Assembly (NCBI GenBank): GCA_017464285.1
Contig: JAFUDT010000004.1
Coordinates: 62,001 to 126,000 of the forward strand
Direction of reading: 5' to 3'
Source: Bacteroidales bacterium
Lineage (GTDB): Bacteria > Bacteroidota > Bacteroidia > Bacteroidales > UBA1402
DNA: 64,000 bases
Under the pieces are notes generated by a model that was not told the origin of the DNA, did not search any database, and saw nothing but the letters and a program-made list of their open reading frames with translations. The translations under genes and the position numbers were made by a program. Of this stretch, positions 1 to 7,803 are shown piece after piece (position 1 is the stretch's first letter; each line of letters starts with the position of its first letter).

Positions 1-257
1 TGTTCGATGGCATAATAGGGTTGTTTGCAGAAAGAATTCAGACCGAAGCCCGACCGGAAGGGATTATGCTGGCGGACCGACCAGTAGCCCCAGGCCAGAC
101 CGGCCAGCAAAAACAGCAGCATGATCCACTTTTTCTGGTAGCAGGTCCTCAGGCACCAGCCCAGGATGTTTATGCCGCCCATGAAAACTTTTTTACAAGC
201 TTGCCAGCCCAGTGAAAGCACGTCCACCAGGTTGAGTTCTTTTTTCTTTTCTTCCAT
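1..257 (-). CDS. Membrane protein, 5' end only
   Basis: An open frame of 85 codons starts with ATG at 257 and runs off the left edge. It reads MEEKKKELNLVDVLSLGWQA at the N-terminus, then a hydrophobic segment around residues 44-61 (IMLLFLLAGLAWGYWSV) that should be a membrane anchor, followed by a polar stretch. The frame is open throughout on the minus strand, and the start lies about 70 nt from the promoter of the divergent debranching-enzyme gene. A charged, short cytoplasmic N-terminus followed by one membrane helix would suit a chain-length-determinant-like or anchored assembly protein, but too little is visible to name a family. Function unknown. Confidence 0.6.
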   Translation of the reverse strand, partial: MEEKKKELNLVDVLSLGWQACKKVFMGGINILGWCLRTCYQKKWIMLLFLLAGLAWGYWSVRQHNPFRSGFGLNSFCKQPYYAIE

Positions 258-325
258 AGTTTGCAGTTTGGGGAGCAAATATAATGCAAGTCAGCCCTAA
301 ACACAAAAAAATGTATGTCTTTGTT

Positions 326-355
326 TTTGAAATTGAATAAATAATCGTACTTTCG
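326..355 (+). promoter_or_regulatory. Bacteroidota-type promoter for the debranching enzyme
   Basis: TTTG at 326-329 and TACTTTCG at 348-355 are separated by 18 nt. This is close to the Bacteroidota sigma-A consensus (TTTG, 19-21 nt, TAnnTTTG), with one mismatch in the -7 element. It would start RNA near 362, about 30 nt before the ATG at 392. Confidence 0.55.
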
Positions 356-391
356 TCATCATATAATCAATAGGTAATCAAAAGGCGAGGT

Positions 392-2347
392 ATGAGTTAT
401 CTGAAATTTGACAAAGCACTGATGGTAAACCTGCAGCAGTCTCTGACCAAGGAGATGTTGCAGGCCAACAAGTCGGGTGCCTACAGCTATTCCACGATAG
501 TGGACTGTAACACCCGTAAATACAATGGCCTGCTGGTCGTTCCCCTGTCGCAGTTCGGCGGCCGTAACCATGTCCTGATCTCTTCCCTGGATGCCACGGT
601 TATCCAGCACGGTGCCGAATTCAACCTGGGGCTGCACAAATATCCGGGCGACCACTACAGTCCCAAGGGTCACAAGTATATCCGTCAGTTCGAATGCGAC
701 GACATCCCTACCACCATCTACCGTGTGGGCGGTGTCATCCTGGCGCGCGAAAAACTTTTCATGTCTTTCGAGAACAGGATACTGATCCGTTATACCCTGC
801 TGGAGGCCCATTCTCCTACGCGGTTGCGGTTCAAGCCCTTCCTGGCTTTCCGGGACACCAATGTCCTCTGTCACGAAAACTCCCAGATCGACAAATCCTA
901 CCAGGAGGTGCCCAACGGCATCAAGATGTGTCTGTATCCCGGCTATCCGGAGCTCTATATGCAGTTTTCGTCCAAGAATGAGTTCAGCTACACGCCGGAC
1001 TGGTACCGCAATATCGAATACATGAAGGAGCAGGAACGCGGCTATGAGTATCAGGAGGACCTTTTTGTCCCGGGTACGTTCGAGATGCCTATCAGAAAGG
1101 GGCAGAGCATTGTCTTTGCCGCCGGCCTGTCGCCCATGTCTCCTGCCGGCATGAGAAAGGTTTTCAACGATGAAAAGGCCATGCGCAAGCCGCGCACCAG
1201 TTTCACCAACTGCCTGAAGTCGGCTGCGTATCAGTTTTACAATAAGCAGAAAGACGGACAGCGTTATCTGCTGGCCGGCTATCCCTGGTTTGAATGCCGG
1301 GCCCGTGACATGTTTGTCTCCCTGCCCGGCTGTACGCTGTCGGCCGAGGATCCCGGCCTGTTCGACGCCATTATGGAAACGGCCGGAAAGGGTCTCCGGA
1401 ATTACATGGAGGGCAGGCCGCTCGACTGCGACATTACCGAAATAGATGCTCCCGACGTGCCGCTGTGGATGATTTGGGCCATTCAGCAGTACGGCAAGGA
1501 TCAGGGCCGTGAAGCAGCCGTGGAGAAATACGGGCAGCTGGTGCTTGACACGGTGGACTACCTCGTCAACCAGCGTCATGCCAACCTCTTTGTCCACGAC
1601 AACGGCCTGGTCTATACCTATGGCAAGGACAAGCCTGTGAGCTGGATGAACTCCACCATGTACGGCCGTCCGCTTTTGCCGCGCAGCGGCTATCTGGTCG
1701 AATTCAACGCCTTGTGGTACAATGCCCTGCGTTTTGCCGCCGACATCGCCCGCGACAAGAAGCTGGATTTCGTCGCCGACAATCTTGAAAGCCTGGCGGC
1801 CAAGGCCGGCATGTCGTTTGTCAGTGTCTTCAGAAACGGCTACGGCTATCTCTACGACTATGTGGACGGCGACTATGTCGACTGGAGCGTCCGTCCGAAC
1901 CAGATATTTGCCGCCTCGCTCGACTATTCTCCGCTGGACAAGATGCAGAAAAAACAGGTGCTGGATATCGTGACCAAAGAACTGCTCACCCCTAAGGGCC
2001 TGCGGACGCTCAGTCCGAAAAGTGCCGGTTACAACCCGATCTTCGAAGGCCCGGAAAACCGTCGTACCTGGGCCTATCATCAGGGGACAGCCTGGCCCTG
2101 GCTGATGGGGCCCTATCTGGAAGCTTATCTGAAGATCTACCGCATCAGTGGCCTGAACTTCGCCGAGCGTTGTCTGTACGAGTTCGAGGACGATTTGACC
2201 GACCGCGGAGTGACGTCCATATCGGAACTTTTCGATGGCAACCCCCCCTATCGCGGGCGCGGCGGTATCGCCTTTGCCATGAGTGTGGCCGAGATTCTGC
2301 GGATCAAACAGTTGATTGGCAAACTATCTGAAAGCAACATACAGTAA
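392..2347 (+). CDS. Glycogen debranching enzyme (amylo-alpha-1,6-glucosidase)
   Basis: This 651-residue protein should hydrolyse alpha-1,6 branch points in glycogen or maltodextrins in the cytoplasm; no signal peptide is visible. The N-terminal domain (about residues 1-240, with YSTIVDCNTRKYNGLLVVPL) matches the bacterial GDE N-terminal domain. The C-terminal part is an (alpha/alpha)6 GDE domain with ECRARDMFVSLPG, LWMIWAIQQYG and RRTWAYHQGTAWPWLMGPYL, as in GH133 bacterial debranching enzymes. The length is usual for the family. The ATG at 392 follows a good promoter. The next genes downstream are a GT4 glycosyltransferase and a GH57 enzyme, an arrangement seen in Bacteroidales storage-glucan clusters, so a glycogen role is well supported. 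Confidence 0.9.
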   Translation: MSYLKFDKALMVNLQQSLTKEMLQANKSGAYSYSTIVDCNTRKYNGLLVVPLSQFGGRNHVLISSLDATVIQHGAEFNLGLHKYPGDHYSPKGHKYIRQFECDDIPTTIYRVGGVILAREKLFMSFENRILIRYTLLEAHSPTRLRFKPFLAFRDTNVLCHENSQIDKSYQEVPNGIKMCLYPGYPELYMQFSSKNEFSYTPDWYRNIEYMKEQERGYEYQEDLFVPGTFEMPIRKGQSIVFAAGLSPMSPAGMRKVFNDEKAMRKPRTSFTNCLKSAAYQFYNKQKDGQRYLLAGYPWFECRARDMFVSLPGCTLSAEDPGLFDAIMETAGKGLRNYMEGRPLDCDITEIDAPDVPLWMIWAIQQYGKDQGREAAVEKYGQLVLDTVDYLVNQRHANLFVHDNGLVYTYGKDKPVSWMNSTMYGRPLLPRSGYLVEFNALWYNALRFAADIARDKKLDFVADNLESLAAKAGMSFVSVFRNGYGYLYDYVDGDYVDWSVRPNQIFAASLDYSPLDKMQKKQVLDIVTKELLTPKGLRTLSPKSAGYNPIFEGPENRRTWAYHQGTAWPWLMGPYLEAYLKIYRISGLNFAERCLYEFEDDLTDRGVTSISELFDGNPPYRGRGGIAFAMSVAEILRIKQLIGKLSESNIQ

Positions 2348-2354
2348 TATAATT

Positions 2355-2425
2355 GAGATTATGAGATACAGTGCAAGCCGAATGCAGAAGAGCTTGCTCT
2401 TATGCCGAGGCGCCGCCTGTATCCT
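2355..2425. repeat. 71-bp direct repeat, copy 1
   Basis: A 71-bp sequence is repeated at 2444-2514 with one mismatch (C/T at the 51st base). Each copy is an imperfect palindrome: the outer arms are GATACAG and CTGTATC, and an inner hairpin pairs AAGAGC with GCTCTT over a TT loop. The core (2370-2420) belongs to a repeat family also seen at 12131-12193 and 12780-12820. It lies between the debranching enzyme stop and the glycosyltransferase start. Confidence 0.9.
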
Positions 2426-2443
2426 GAAATAATGAGTAAAAAA

Positions 2444-2514
2444 GAGATTATGAGATACAGTGCAAGCCGAATGCAGAAGAGCTTGCTCTTATGCTGAGGC
2501 GCCGCCTGTATCCT
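2444..2514. repeat. 71-bp direct repeat, copy 2
   Basis: This is the second copy of the 71-bp palindromic repeat, 18 bp after the first. Both copies begin with the 10-mer GAGATTATGA. The same 10-mer occurs a third time at 2530-2539, where it contains the ATG of the downstream glycosyltransferase. An ATG inside this copy (the frame from 2491) is in frame with that gene but has no glycosyltransferase homology, so it is not taken as the start. Confidence 0.9.
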
Positions 2515-2535
2515 ATAATCGAACGAAGTGAGATT

Positions 2536-3798
2536 ATGAAAGCACTGATGTTTGGGTGGGAGTTTCCCCCGCATATCCTGGGCGGTCTGGGCACTGCCAG
2601 TTTCGGCCTGACCAGAGGCATGGCCCTGCAGCCCGACATGGAGATTACTTTTGTCATTCCCAAGCCCTTTGGTGACGAGGACCAGAGTTTCCTGAAAATC
2701 ATAGGAGCCTGCAACACCCCGGTGGTGTGGCATGATGTGAACTGGGACACACTTGAAAATCGTTTCGGATCGTACATGTCGCCTCAGCAGTATTACGACC
2801 TCAGGTCGCACATCTATGCCGACTTCAGGTACCTGCATACCAACGACCTGGGCTGCATTGAGTTTTCGGGTCGCTATCCCGACAATCTGCTCGAGGAGAT
2901 CAACAACTATTCGATCTGCGCCGGCGTCATTGCCCGCACCGAAGAATTTGACATCATACACTCGCACGACTGGCTCACCTATCCGGCCGGCATACACGCC
3001 AAGAATGTCTCCGGCAAACCTCTGGTCATCCACGTCCATGCCACTGATTTCGACCGCAGTCGCGGCAATGTCAACCCAGATGTCTATCGTATCGAGAAGG
3101 ACGGCATGGACAACGCCGACCACATCATCTGTGTGAGCAACCTTACCCGCAATACGGTCATCAACAATTATCATCAGGATCCGGCCAAGGTAAGCACCGT
3201 GCACAATGCGGTCGAACCCGTCAGCCGGGAAATCGAGGAGATCGAGCCCATACGCCATACCCAGCAGAAGATAGTGACCTTCCTGGGCCGCATCACCATG
3301 CAGAAAGGACCGGAATACTTCGTCGAGGCGGCGTATCGGGTACTGCAAAAGACCGACAAGGTGCGTTTTGTCATGGCCGGCAGCGGCGATATGATGGACG
3401 CCATGATCCGTCTGGTCGCCAAACGCGGTATTGCCGACAAGTTTCATTTTCCCGGTTTTCAGAAAGGCAAGCAGGTCTATACCATGCTCAAGTCGAGCGA
3501 TGTGTACATCATGCCGTCTGTCTCAGAGCCTTTCGGTATATCCCCTCTGGAAGCCATGCAGGTCGGTGTCCCTTCGATCATCTCCAAACAGTCGGGTTGC
3601 GCCGAGATTCTGAACAATGTCATCAAGACCGACTACTGGGACATAGACGCCATTGCCGACGCCATCTATTCCATAGTCACCTATCCTGCCATGTACAAGT
3701 TCCTGCGTGAGCAGGGCAAGGCTGAGGTCGATGAAATCAAGTGGGAATATGCCGGCCGCAAAGTCAGGAAAATATACGATCAGGTATTAGGACGATAA
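2536..3798 (+). CDS. GT4 glycosyltransferase (glycogen synthase-like)
   Basis: A 420-residue GT-B fold glycosyltransferase of family 4. The N-terminal motif MKALMFGWEFPPHILGGLG is the glycine-rich nucleotide-sugar entry loop of the glycogen/starch synthase group. The C-terminal half has VTFLGRITMQKGPEYFVEA and the E-x7-E region MPSVSEPFGISPLEAMQVG, which binds the sugar nucleotide. The ATG at 2536 is chosen because the family starts with this motif; the longer frame reads through a repeat. Its place between a debranching enzyme and a GH57 enzyme suggests cytoplasmic glycogen or alpha-glucan synthesis. The donor (ADP- or UDP-glucose) cannot be read from the sequence. Confidence 0.85.
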   Translation: MKALMFGWEFPPHILGGLGTASFGLTRGMALQPDMEITFVIPKPFGDEDQSFLKIIGACNTPVVWHDVNWDTLENRFGSYMSPQQYYDLRSHIYADFRYLHTNDLGCIEFSGRYPDNLLEEINNYSICAGVIARTEEFDIIHSHDWLTYPAGIHAKNVSGKPLVIHVHATDFDRSRGNVNPDVYRIEKDGMDNADHIICVSNLTRNTVINNYHQDPAKVSTVHNAVEPVSREIEEIEPIRHTQQKIVTFLGRITMQKGPEYFVEAAYRVLQKTDKVRFVMAGSGDMMDAMIRLVAKRGIADKFHFPGFQKGKQVYTMLKSSDVYIMPSVSEPFGISPLEAMQVGVPSIISKQSGCAEILNNVIKTDYWDIDAIADAIYSIVTYPAMYKFLREQGKAEVDEIKWEYAGRKVRKIYDQVLGR

Positions 3799-3817
3799 TT
3801 ATCAAACTGCATACATT

Positions 3818-5176
3818 ATGAAGACGATTTGTTTTTACTTCCAGATCCATCAGCCTTTCCGTCTGAAAAGATACCGCTTTTTCGATATCGGAGAGGATCA
3901 TTATTACTATGATGATTTCACCAATGAGCAGATCATGCAGCGTGTGGCGGCCAATTCATTCCTGCCTGCCAACCAACTGCTTCTGGAGTTGATCAACGCA
4001 CATAAGGGGAAGTTCCGGGTGGCCTTCTCGTTTTCAGGGGTGGCACTCGACCAGCTCGAACTGTATGCCCCCGAAGTGATTGAAAGTTTCCAGCAACTGG
4101 CCAAGACGGGCTGTGTCGAATTTTTGGCAGAGACCTACGCCCATTCCCTGTCATCGGTCATGGACGAGGATGAATTCCGTCTGCAGGTCCGCCAGCAACA
4201 GAAACATATCGAACGGCTGTTCGGCATGAAGCCTAAGGCTTTTCGCAATACGGAGCTGATTTATTCCGATGAAATCGGCGAAATCATCTATTCTCTGGGG
4301 TTTAAGACGGTGATTACCGACGGGGCCAAGGCCGTGCTGGGCTGGAAGAGCCCGAACTTTGTCTATCAGAGTGCCACCAATCCCAATCTCAAGCTGCTGC
4401 TCAAGAACAACAAGCTCAGCGACGACATCGCCTTCCGTTTCTCCAATTACAACTGGAGCGAATACCCTCTGGTGGCCGACAAGTTCATCGACTGGATCGT
4501 CCGTACGCCGGACAACGAGCAGGTGGTCAACCTGTTCATGAACTACGAGACCTTCGGCAACCTGCAGCCCCGCGAGAGCGGTATTTTCGATTTCCTGCGG
4601 GCGCTGCCGGCCTTTGCCTTCAAGCAGGGTATCGAATTCCTGACACCTTCGGAAGTGACGCTGAAACTGAAAACGGTTGGTCCGATCAGTATTCCCAATC
4701 CCATCTCCTGGGCCGACGAGGAGAACGACCTCAGCTCGTGGATGGGCAACGATTTGCAGCGTGAAGCCTTGACCAAACTCTACAGTGTGGCCGAGCGTGT
4801 ACGTCTGTGCAAGGATCACCGCCTGCTCCAGGACTGGAACTATCTGCAGACCAGCGACCATTTCTTCTACATGAGCACCAAGCAGTTCACCGACGGCGGC
4901 CTGTACAAGTATTTCAGCCCATATGACTCTCCTTTTGAGGCGTTCACCAATTACATGAATGTCCTGAGCGACTTTATGGAAAGGGTCGAGGCACAATATC
5001 CGACCTCGGTCGACAACGAAGAGCTCAACTCCTTGCTTACCACCATCGAGAATCAGGAAAAGACCATTGCTTCCCTGGAGAAGGAGGTCCGGCAACTGCG
5101 TCGTTCCTCTGCCCGCTCGGAGAAGCCAGCCCCGGCCAAGGCACCCAGGAAGGCCGCCGCGCCCAAGAAGAAATAG
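3818..5176 (+). CDS. GH57 alpha-amylase-type glycoside hydrolase
   Basis: This 452-residue protein starts MKTICFYFQIHQPFRL, where IHQPFR is the first GH57 signature. It also has GCVEFLAETYAHSL and FRNTELIYSD, the family's conserved regions 2 and 3, the latter carrying the expected catalytic Glu. The catalytic barrel covers about residues 1-390. The end is different: a coiled-coil segment (about 395-430, ENQEKTIASLEKEVRQLRR) followed by a Lys/Ala/Pro-rich tail. No signal peptide is seen, so it acts in the cytoplasm, probably as an alpha-1,4-glucan hydrolase or transferase together with the two upstream genes. The gap after the glycosyltransferase is 19 nt, so co-transcription is likely. Confidence 0.88.
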   Translation: MKTICFYFQIHQPFRLKRYRFFDIGEDHYYYDDFTNEQIMQRVAANSFLPANQLLLELINAHKGKFRVAFSFSGVALDQLELYAPEVIESFQQLAKTGCVEFLAETYAHSLSSVMDEDEFRLQVRQQQKHIERLFGMKPKAFRNTELIYSDEIGEIIYSLGFKTVITDGAKAVLGWKSPNFVYQSATNPNLKLLLKNNKLSDDIAFRFSNYNWSEYPLVADKFIDWIVRTPDNEQVVNLFMNYETFGNLQPRESGIFDFLRALPAFAFKQGIEFLTPSEVTLKLKTVGPISIPNPISWADEENDLSSWMGNDLQREALTKLYSVAERVRLCKDHRLLQDWNYLQTSDHFFYMSTKQFTDGGLYKYFSPYDSPFEAFTNYMNVLSDFMERVEAQYPTSVDNEELNSLLTTIENQEKTIASLEKEVRQLRRSSARSEKPAPAKAPRKAAAPKKK

Positions 5177-5196
5177 TTCCGCCTTGGAGCGCTCTT

Positions 5197-5736
5197 TCAA
5201 AGTACCCGTTGCACCGGAATATCCCAAGGTTCAACGGGTATTTTTTCGAGTTTCTGGAAGGGGAAACAAAGACCGATGGTCGGGCAGGACAGGCGTGGCA
5301 GCAGTCGATCATAGTAGCCTTTGCCGCGACCCAGGCGGTGACCGGCCCTGTCAAAGGCCATGCCGGGTATCAGGGCCAGGTCGATGGCCTGATAATCGGT
5401 AAAGGCTTCAGCGGCGGAGGGTTCAAGGATATCCCAGCGGTTGCGGGTCATTCCGACCGCCGCACTGTAGGGTTTCAGCAGCAGATCCTCTCCGTCTACG
5501 ACAGGCAGCAGCAGGGTCTTCTTTCCGGCCCAGCCTTCAAGCAGGTCACGGGTGGAGACCTCATCATCCAGCGCATGGTAGAGCAGCACGGTTCGGGCCT
5601 TCTGCCACTGGGGCAGCTGGGTTATCTGCCGACACAGTTCTCGGGACAAGTGGGCCTTTTCTTCCGATGAAATCAGTTGTTTGCGCCGCCGGATTTCCTG
5701 ACGCAGTTCTTTTTTCAGTGCTGCACAGGTTTTCAT
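5197..5736 (-). CDS. fthC: 5-formyltetrahydrofolate cyclo-ligase
   Basis: A 179-residue protein with the N-terminal KKELRQEIRRRKQLIS pattern and the C-terminal GMAFDRAGHRLGRGKGYYDRLL signature of ATP-dependent 5-formyl-THF cyclo-ligases (5-FCL/YgfA). It converts 5-formyl-THF to 5,10-methenyl-THF, returning folate to the one-carbon pool. Its ATG overlaps the TGA of the upstream S41 peptidase (ATGA), so the two are translationally linked. It is convergent with the GH57 gene, with 20 bp between the stops. Confidence 0.92.
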   Translation of the reverse strand: MKTCAALKKELRQEIRRRKQLISSEEKAHLSRELCRQITQLPQWQKARTVLLYHALDDEVSTRDLLEGWAGKKTLLLPVVDGEDLLLKPYSAAVGMTRNRWDILEPSAAEAFTDYQAIDLALIPGMAFDRAGHRLGRGKGYYDRLLPRLSCPTIGLCFPFQKLEKIPVEPWDIPVQRVL

Positions 5737-7349
5737 AATACTTGCGTTCCCATGTCCTTGATCAGCTCGACAGCCTTGAGCAGCGTCTTGTCATCTTGCT
5801 GGAGCATCTCCCAGAACTGGTTTTCTCCCAGTATGTTACGGGCAATGTAGGCATAGATGTCCGTGCGCAGGGTTTCCCGGTTTTCATCGATGTCCTGCTG
5901 CCGGGTCCTGATGCCCTTGCCTTTGGTAAACTCCATGAAATCGTTCATGACGGGTTGTCTGTCCAGGTAGCCGCTTAGTTCGGCCAAAGTCTTGAACTGA
6001 CTCAGGACACTGCGTTTGCGGTCTGCATAGCTGGCGGCGTAGAGATAGACCAGGTTGCGGTTGGCCACCGTCGCGAGCCAGTCTGAAGCCAGGGTCGTGT
6101 CGATGGGCACGAAGTAATCGGGAATAATACCGCCTCCACCGTAGACCGTCCTTCCGCCGTAGGTCTCGTACTTGAGGCTGTCGTTCACCTGTATGCTGTC
6201 CAGGCTGCCGAATTCTCCTCTTTCGTAGCGGTTCATCAGGTCTTTTTCGTAGTCTTCGAAATGCCCTTTGGTATAGGGCTTCTGGATATTTCTTCCGGAG
6301 GGAATGTAGTAGTGGGCCACGGTCAGGCGCACGGCCGATCCGTCCTTGAAGGGAATCTGCTGCTGGACCAACCCCTTGCCGTAAGTACGGCGGCCGACGA
6401 TGTAGCCCCGGTCGTTGTCCTGCAGGGCGCCGGCCACGATCTCACTGGCCGAGGCCGACCACTCGTCCGTCAGCACGACCACGGGCATTTGCCGGAAGGC
6501 CCCCCTGCCGTCGCTGCGGCTCTCTTCCCGGGGGTAGGATTTCCCCTCGACATAGAGCATCAGCCGGTTTTTGGGCAGCAGCTCGTTAAGAATGGACAGG
6601 GCCGAACCCATCAGTCCGCCCGGATTGCTGCGCAGGTCGATGATGATACGGTCGCAGCCCTCCTGGGTTTTCTTGTGGTTGATGATGTTCAGGAACTCGT
6701 TGTAGGTGGTGCGCGAGAAATTGCCGATTTTGATGTAGGCGATGTTGTCGCCGATTTTATAATGGGCATCGACGCTGTTGACGGGGATGTCGTCGCGCGT
6801 GAGGACATAGTCCAGGATCTCTTCCGTACCCTGCCGCTTGACGCCGACCTTGATTTTGGTGTGCTTCTTGCCCCGCAGGGTCTTCATCACGAGGTCATTG
6901 TTGATGTCTTTCCCCACAAAGGCACTGTCTTCGACAGCCACGATGCAGTCGCCGGCCCTCATGCCGGCTTTCTCGGCCGGACCCCCGTTGACCACGGAGA
7001 TCACCCGGATGGTGTCTTCGCGGATGTTGAACTGGATGCCCACCCCGCTGAAGGAACCTTCTATCTCCTCGTTGGTCTTTTCCAGTTCCTTGGCAGGGAT
7101 ATAGGAGGAGTGAGGATCCAGTTCCGACAGAACTTGGGGAATGAGATGTTCGATAATGGCCTTTTCATCGACATCTTCGACGTATTTGGACGAGATCAGG
7201 TTGAGCAGCGCATCCAGCTTGTTGAGCGTCAGGTAGCTTTTCACGGGCGTGACCCCCCCCAGGGCAGCCCGGTAGGCCATTCTTCCCGCCATGGCGACCA
7301 GCAGGACGCAGCAGACAATGACAATGGTTTTCCGTGTGGTTGATTTCAT
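5733..7349 (-). CDS. S41 carboxy-terminal processing peptidase with PDZ domain
   Basis: A 538-residue CtpA/Prc-type serine protease acting in the periplasm. One N-terminal hydrophobic segment (IVIVCCVLLVAMAG) serves as signal or anchor. A PDZ domain occupies about residues 85-175 (FSGVGIQFNIREDTIRV...GMRAGDCIVAV). The protease core has IIIDLRSNPGG, the nucleophile in EWSASASEIVAGALQD and the general-base Lys in RRTYGKGLVQ. All expected catalytic elements are present. A helical C-terminal extension of about 130 residues follows. Its stop overlaps the start of the folate cyclo-ligase gene, and the deaminase and M3 peptidase genes lie just upstream on the same strand. Confidence 0.93.
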   Translation of the reverse strand: MKSTTRKTIVIVCCVLLVAMAGRMAYRAALGGVTPVKSYLTLNKLDALLNLISSKYVEDVDEKAIIEHLIPQVLSELDPHSSYIPAKELEKTNEEIEGSFSGVGIQFNIREDTIRVISVVNGGPAEKAGMRAGDCIVAVEDSAFVGKDINNDLVMKTLRGKKHTKIKVGVKRQGTEEILDYVLTRDDIPVNSVDAHYKIGDNIAYIKIGNFSRTTYNEFLNIINHKKTQEGCDRIIIDLRSNPGGLMGSALSILNELLPKNRLMLYVEGKSYPREESRSDGRGAFRQMPVVVLTDEWSASASEIVAGALQDNDRGYIVGRRTYGKGLVQQQIPFKDGSAVRLTVAHYYIPSGRNIQKPYTKGHFEDYEKDLMNRYERGEFGSLDSIQVNDSLKYETYGGRTVYGGGGIIPDYFVPIDTTLASDWLATVANRNLVYLYAASYADRKRSVLSQFKTLAELSGYLDRQPVMNDFMEFTKGKGIRTRQQDIDENRETLRTDIYAYIARNILGENQFWEMLQQDDKTLLKAVELIKDMGTQVL

Positions 7350-7373
7350 AGGGTTGGATGAGAGATAAACGAA

Positions 7374-7799
7374 TCAAAGAGTTTTTTTGTCGCAGAAGAC
7401 CACTTCGATGCCGGCGCGTTCAAGCAGCTTGAGTCCGTCGTCCGTGTGGTAGGTCTCTGCGAAGACCACACGACGGATGCCGGCCTGGATGATAAGCTTG
7501 GCACACTCAATGCAGGGCGAGGCGGTGACATAGATCGTAGCCCCGTCGCTGCTGTTGTGCGAACGGGCTATCTTGGTGATGGCGTTGGCTTCGGCATGCA
7601 GGACATAGGGCTTGGTTTTGTTGCTTTCGTCCTCGCAGACATTTTCAAAACCCGAAGGAGTGCCGTTGTAGCCGTCCGAGATGATACGATGATCCTTGAC
7701 CATGAGTGCTCCTACCTGACGGCGCCGGCAGTAGGAGTTTTCGGCCCAGATCATGGCCATGCGCATGTAGCGCTGGTCCAAAGCTGTCTGTTTGTCCAT
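7374..7799 (-). CDS. Deoxycytidylate (dCMP) deaminase family protein
   Basis: A 141-residue cytidine/deoxycytidylate deaminase. HAEANAI supplies the zinc His and catalytic Glu, and ASPCIECAKLIIQAG supplies the two zinc Cys. It should deaminate dCMP to dUMP for thymidylate synthesis, as in ComEB-type enzymes. The ATG at 7799 begins MDKQTALDQRYMRMAM, which fits the family start; the longer open frame upstream is the antisense of the M3 peptidase gene. Five bp separate it from the M3 peptidase stop and 24 bp from the S41 start, so an operon is likely. Confidence 0.92.
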   Translation of the reverse strand: MDKQTALDQRYMRMAMIWAENSYCRRRQVGALMVKDHRIISDGYNGTPSGFENVCEDESNKTKPYVLHAEANAITKIARSHNSSDGATIYVTASPCIECAKLIIQAGIRRVVFAETYHTDDGLKLLERAGIEVVFCDKKTL

Positions 7800-7803
7800 A
7801 GGA

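Noticed and set aside
359..2080. 573-residue minus-strand open frame
   Set aside because: It is the antisense shadow of the debranching enzyme, with no domain and no promoter.
2491..2535. Earlier ATG for the glycosyltransferase
   Set aside because: It lies in repeat copy 2 and adds residues with no match to the GT4 start; the ATG at 2536 is used.
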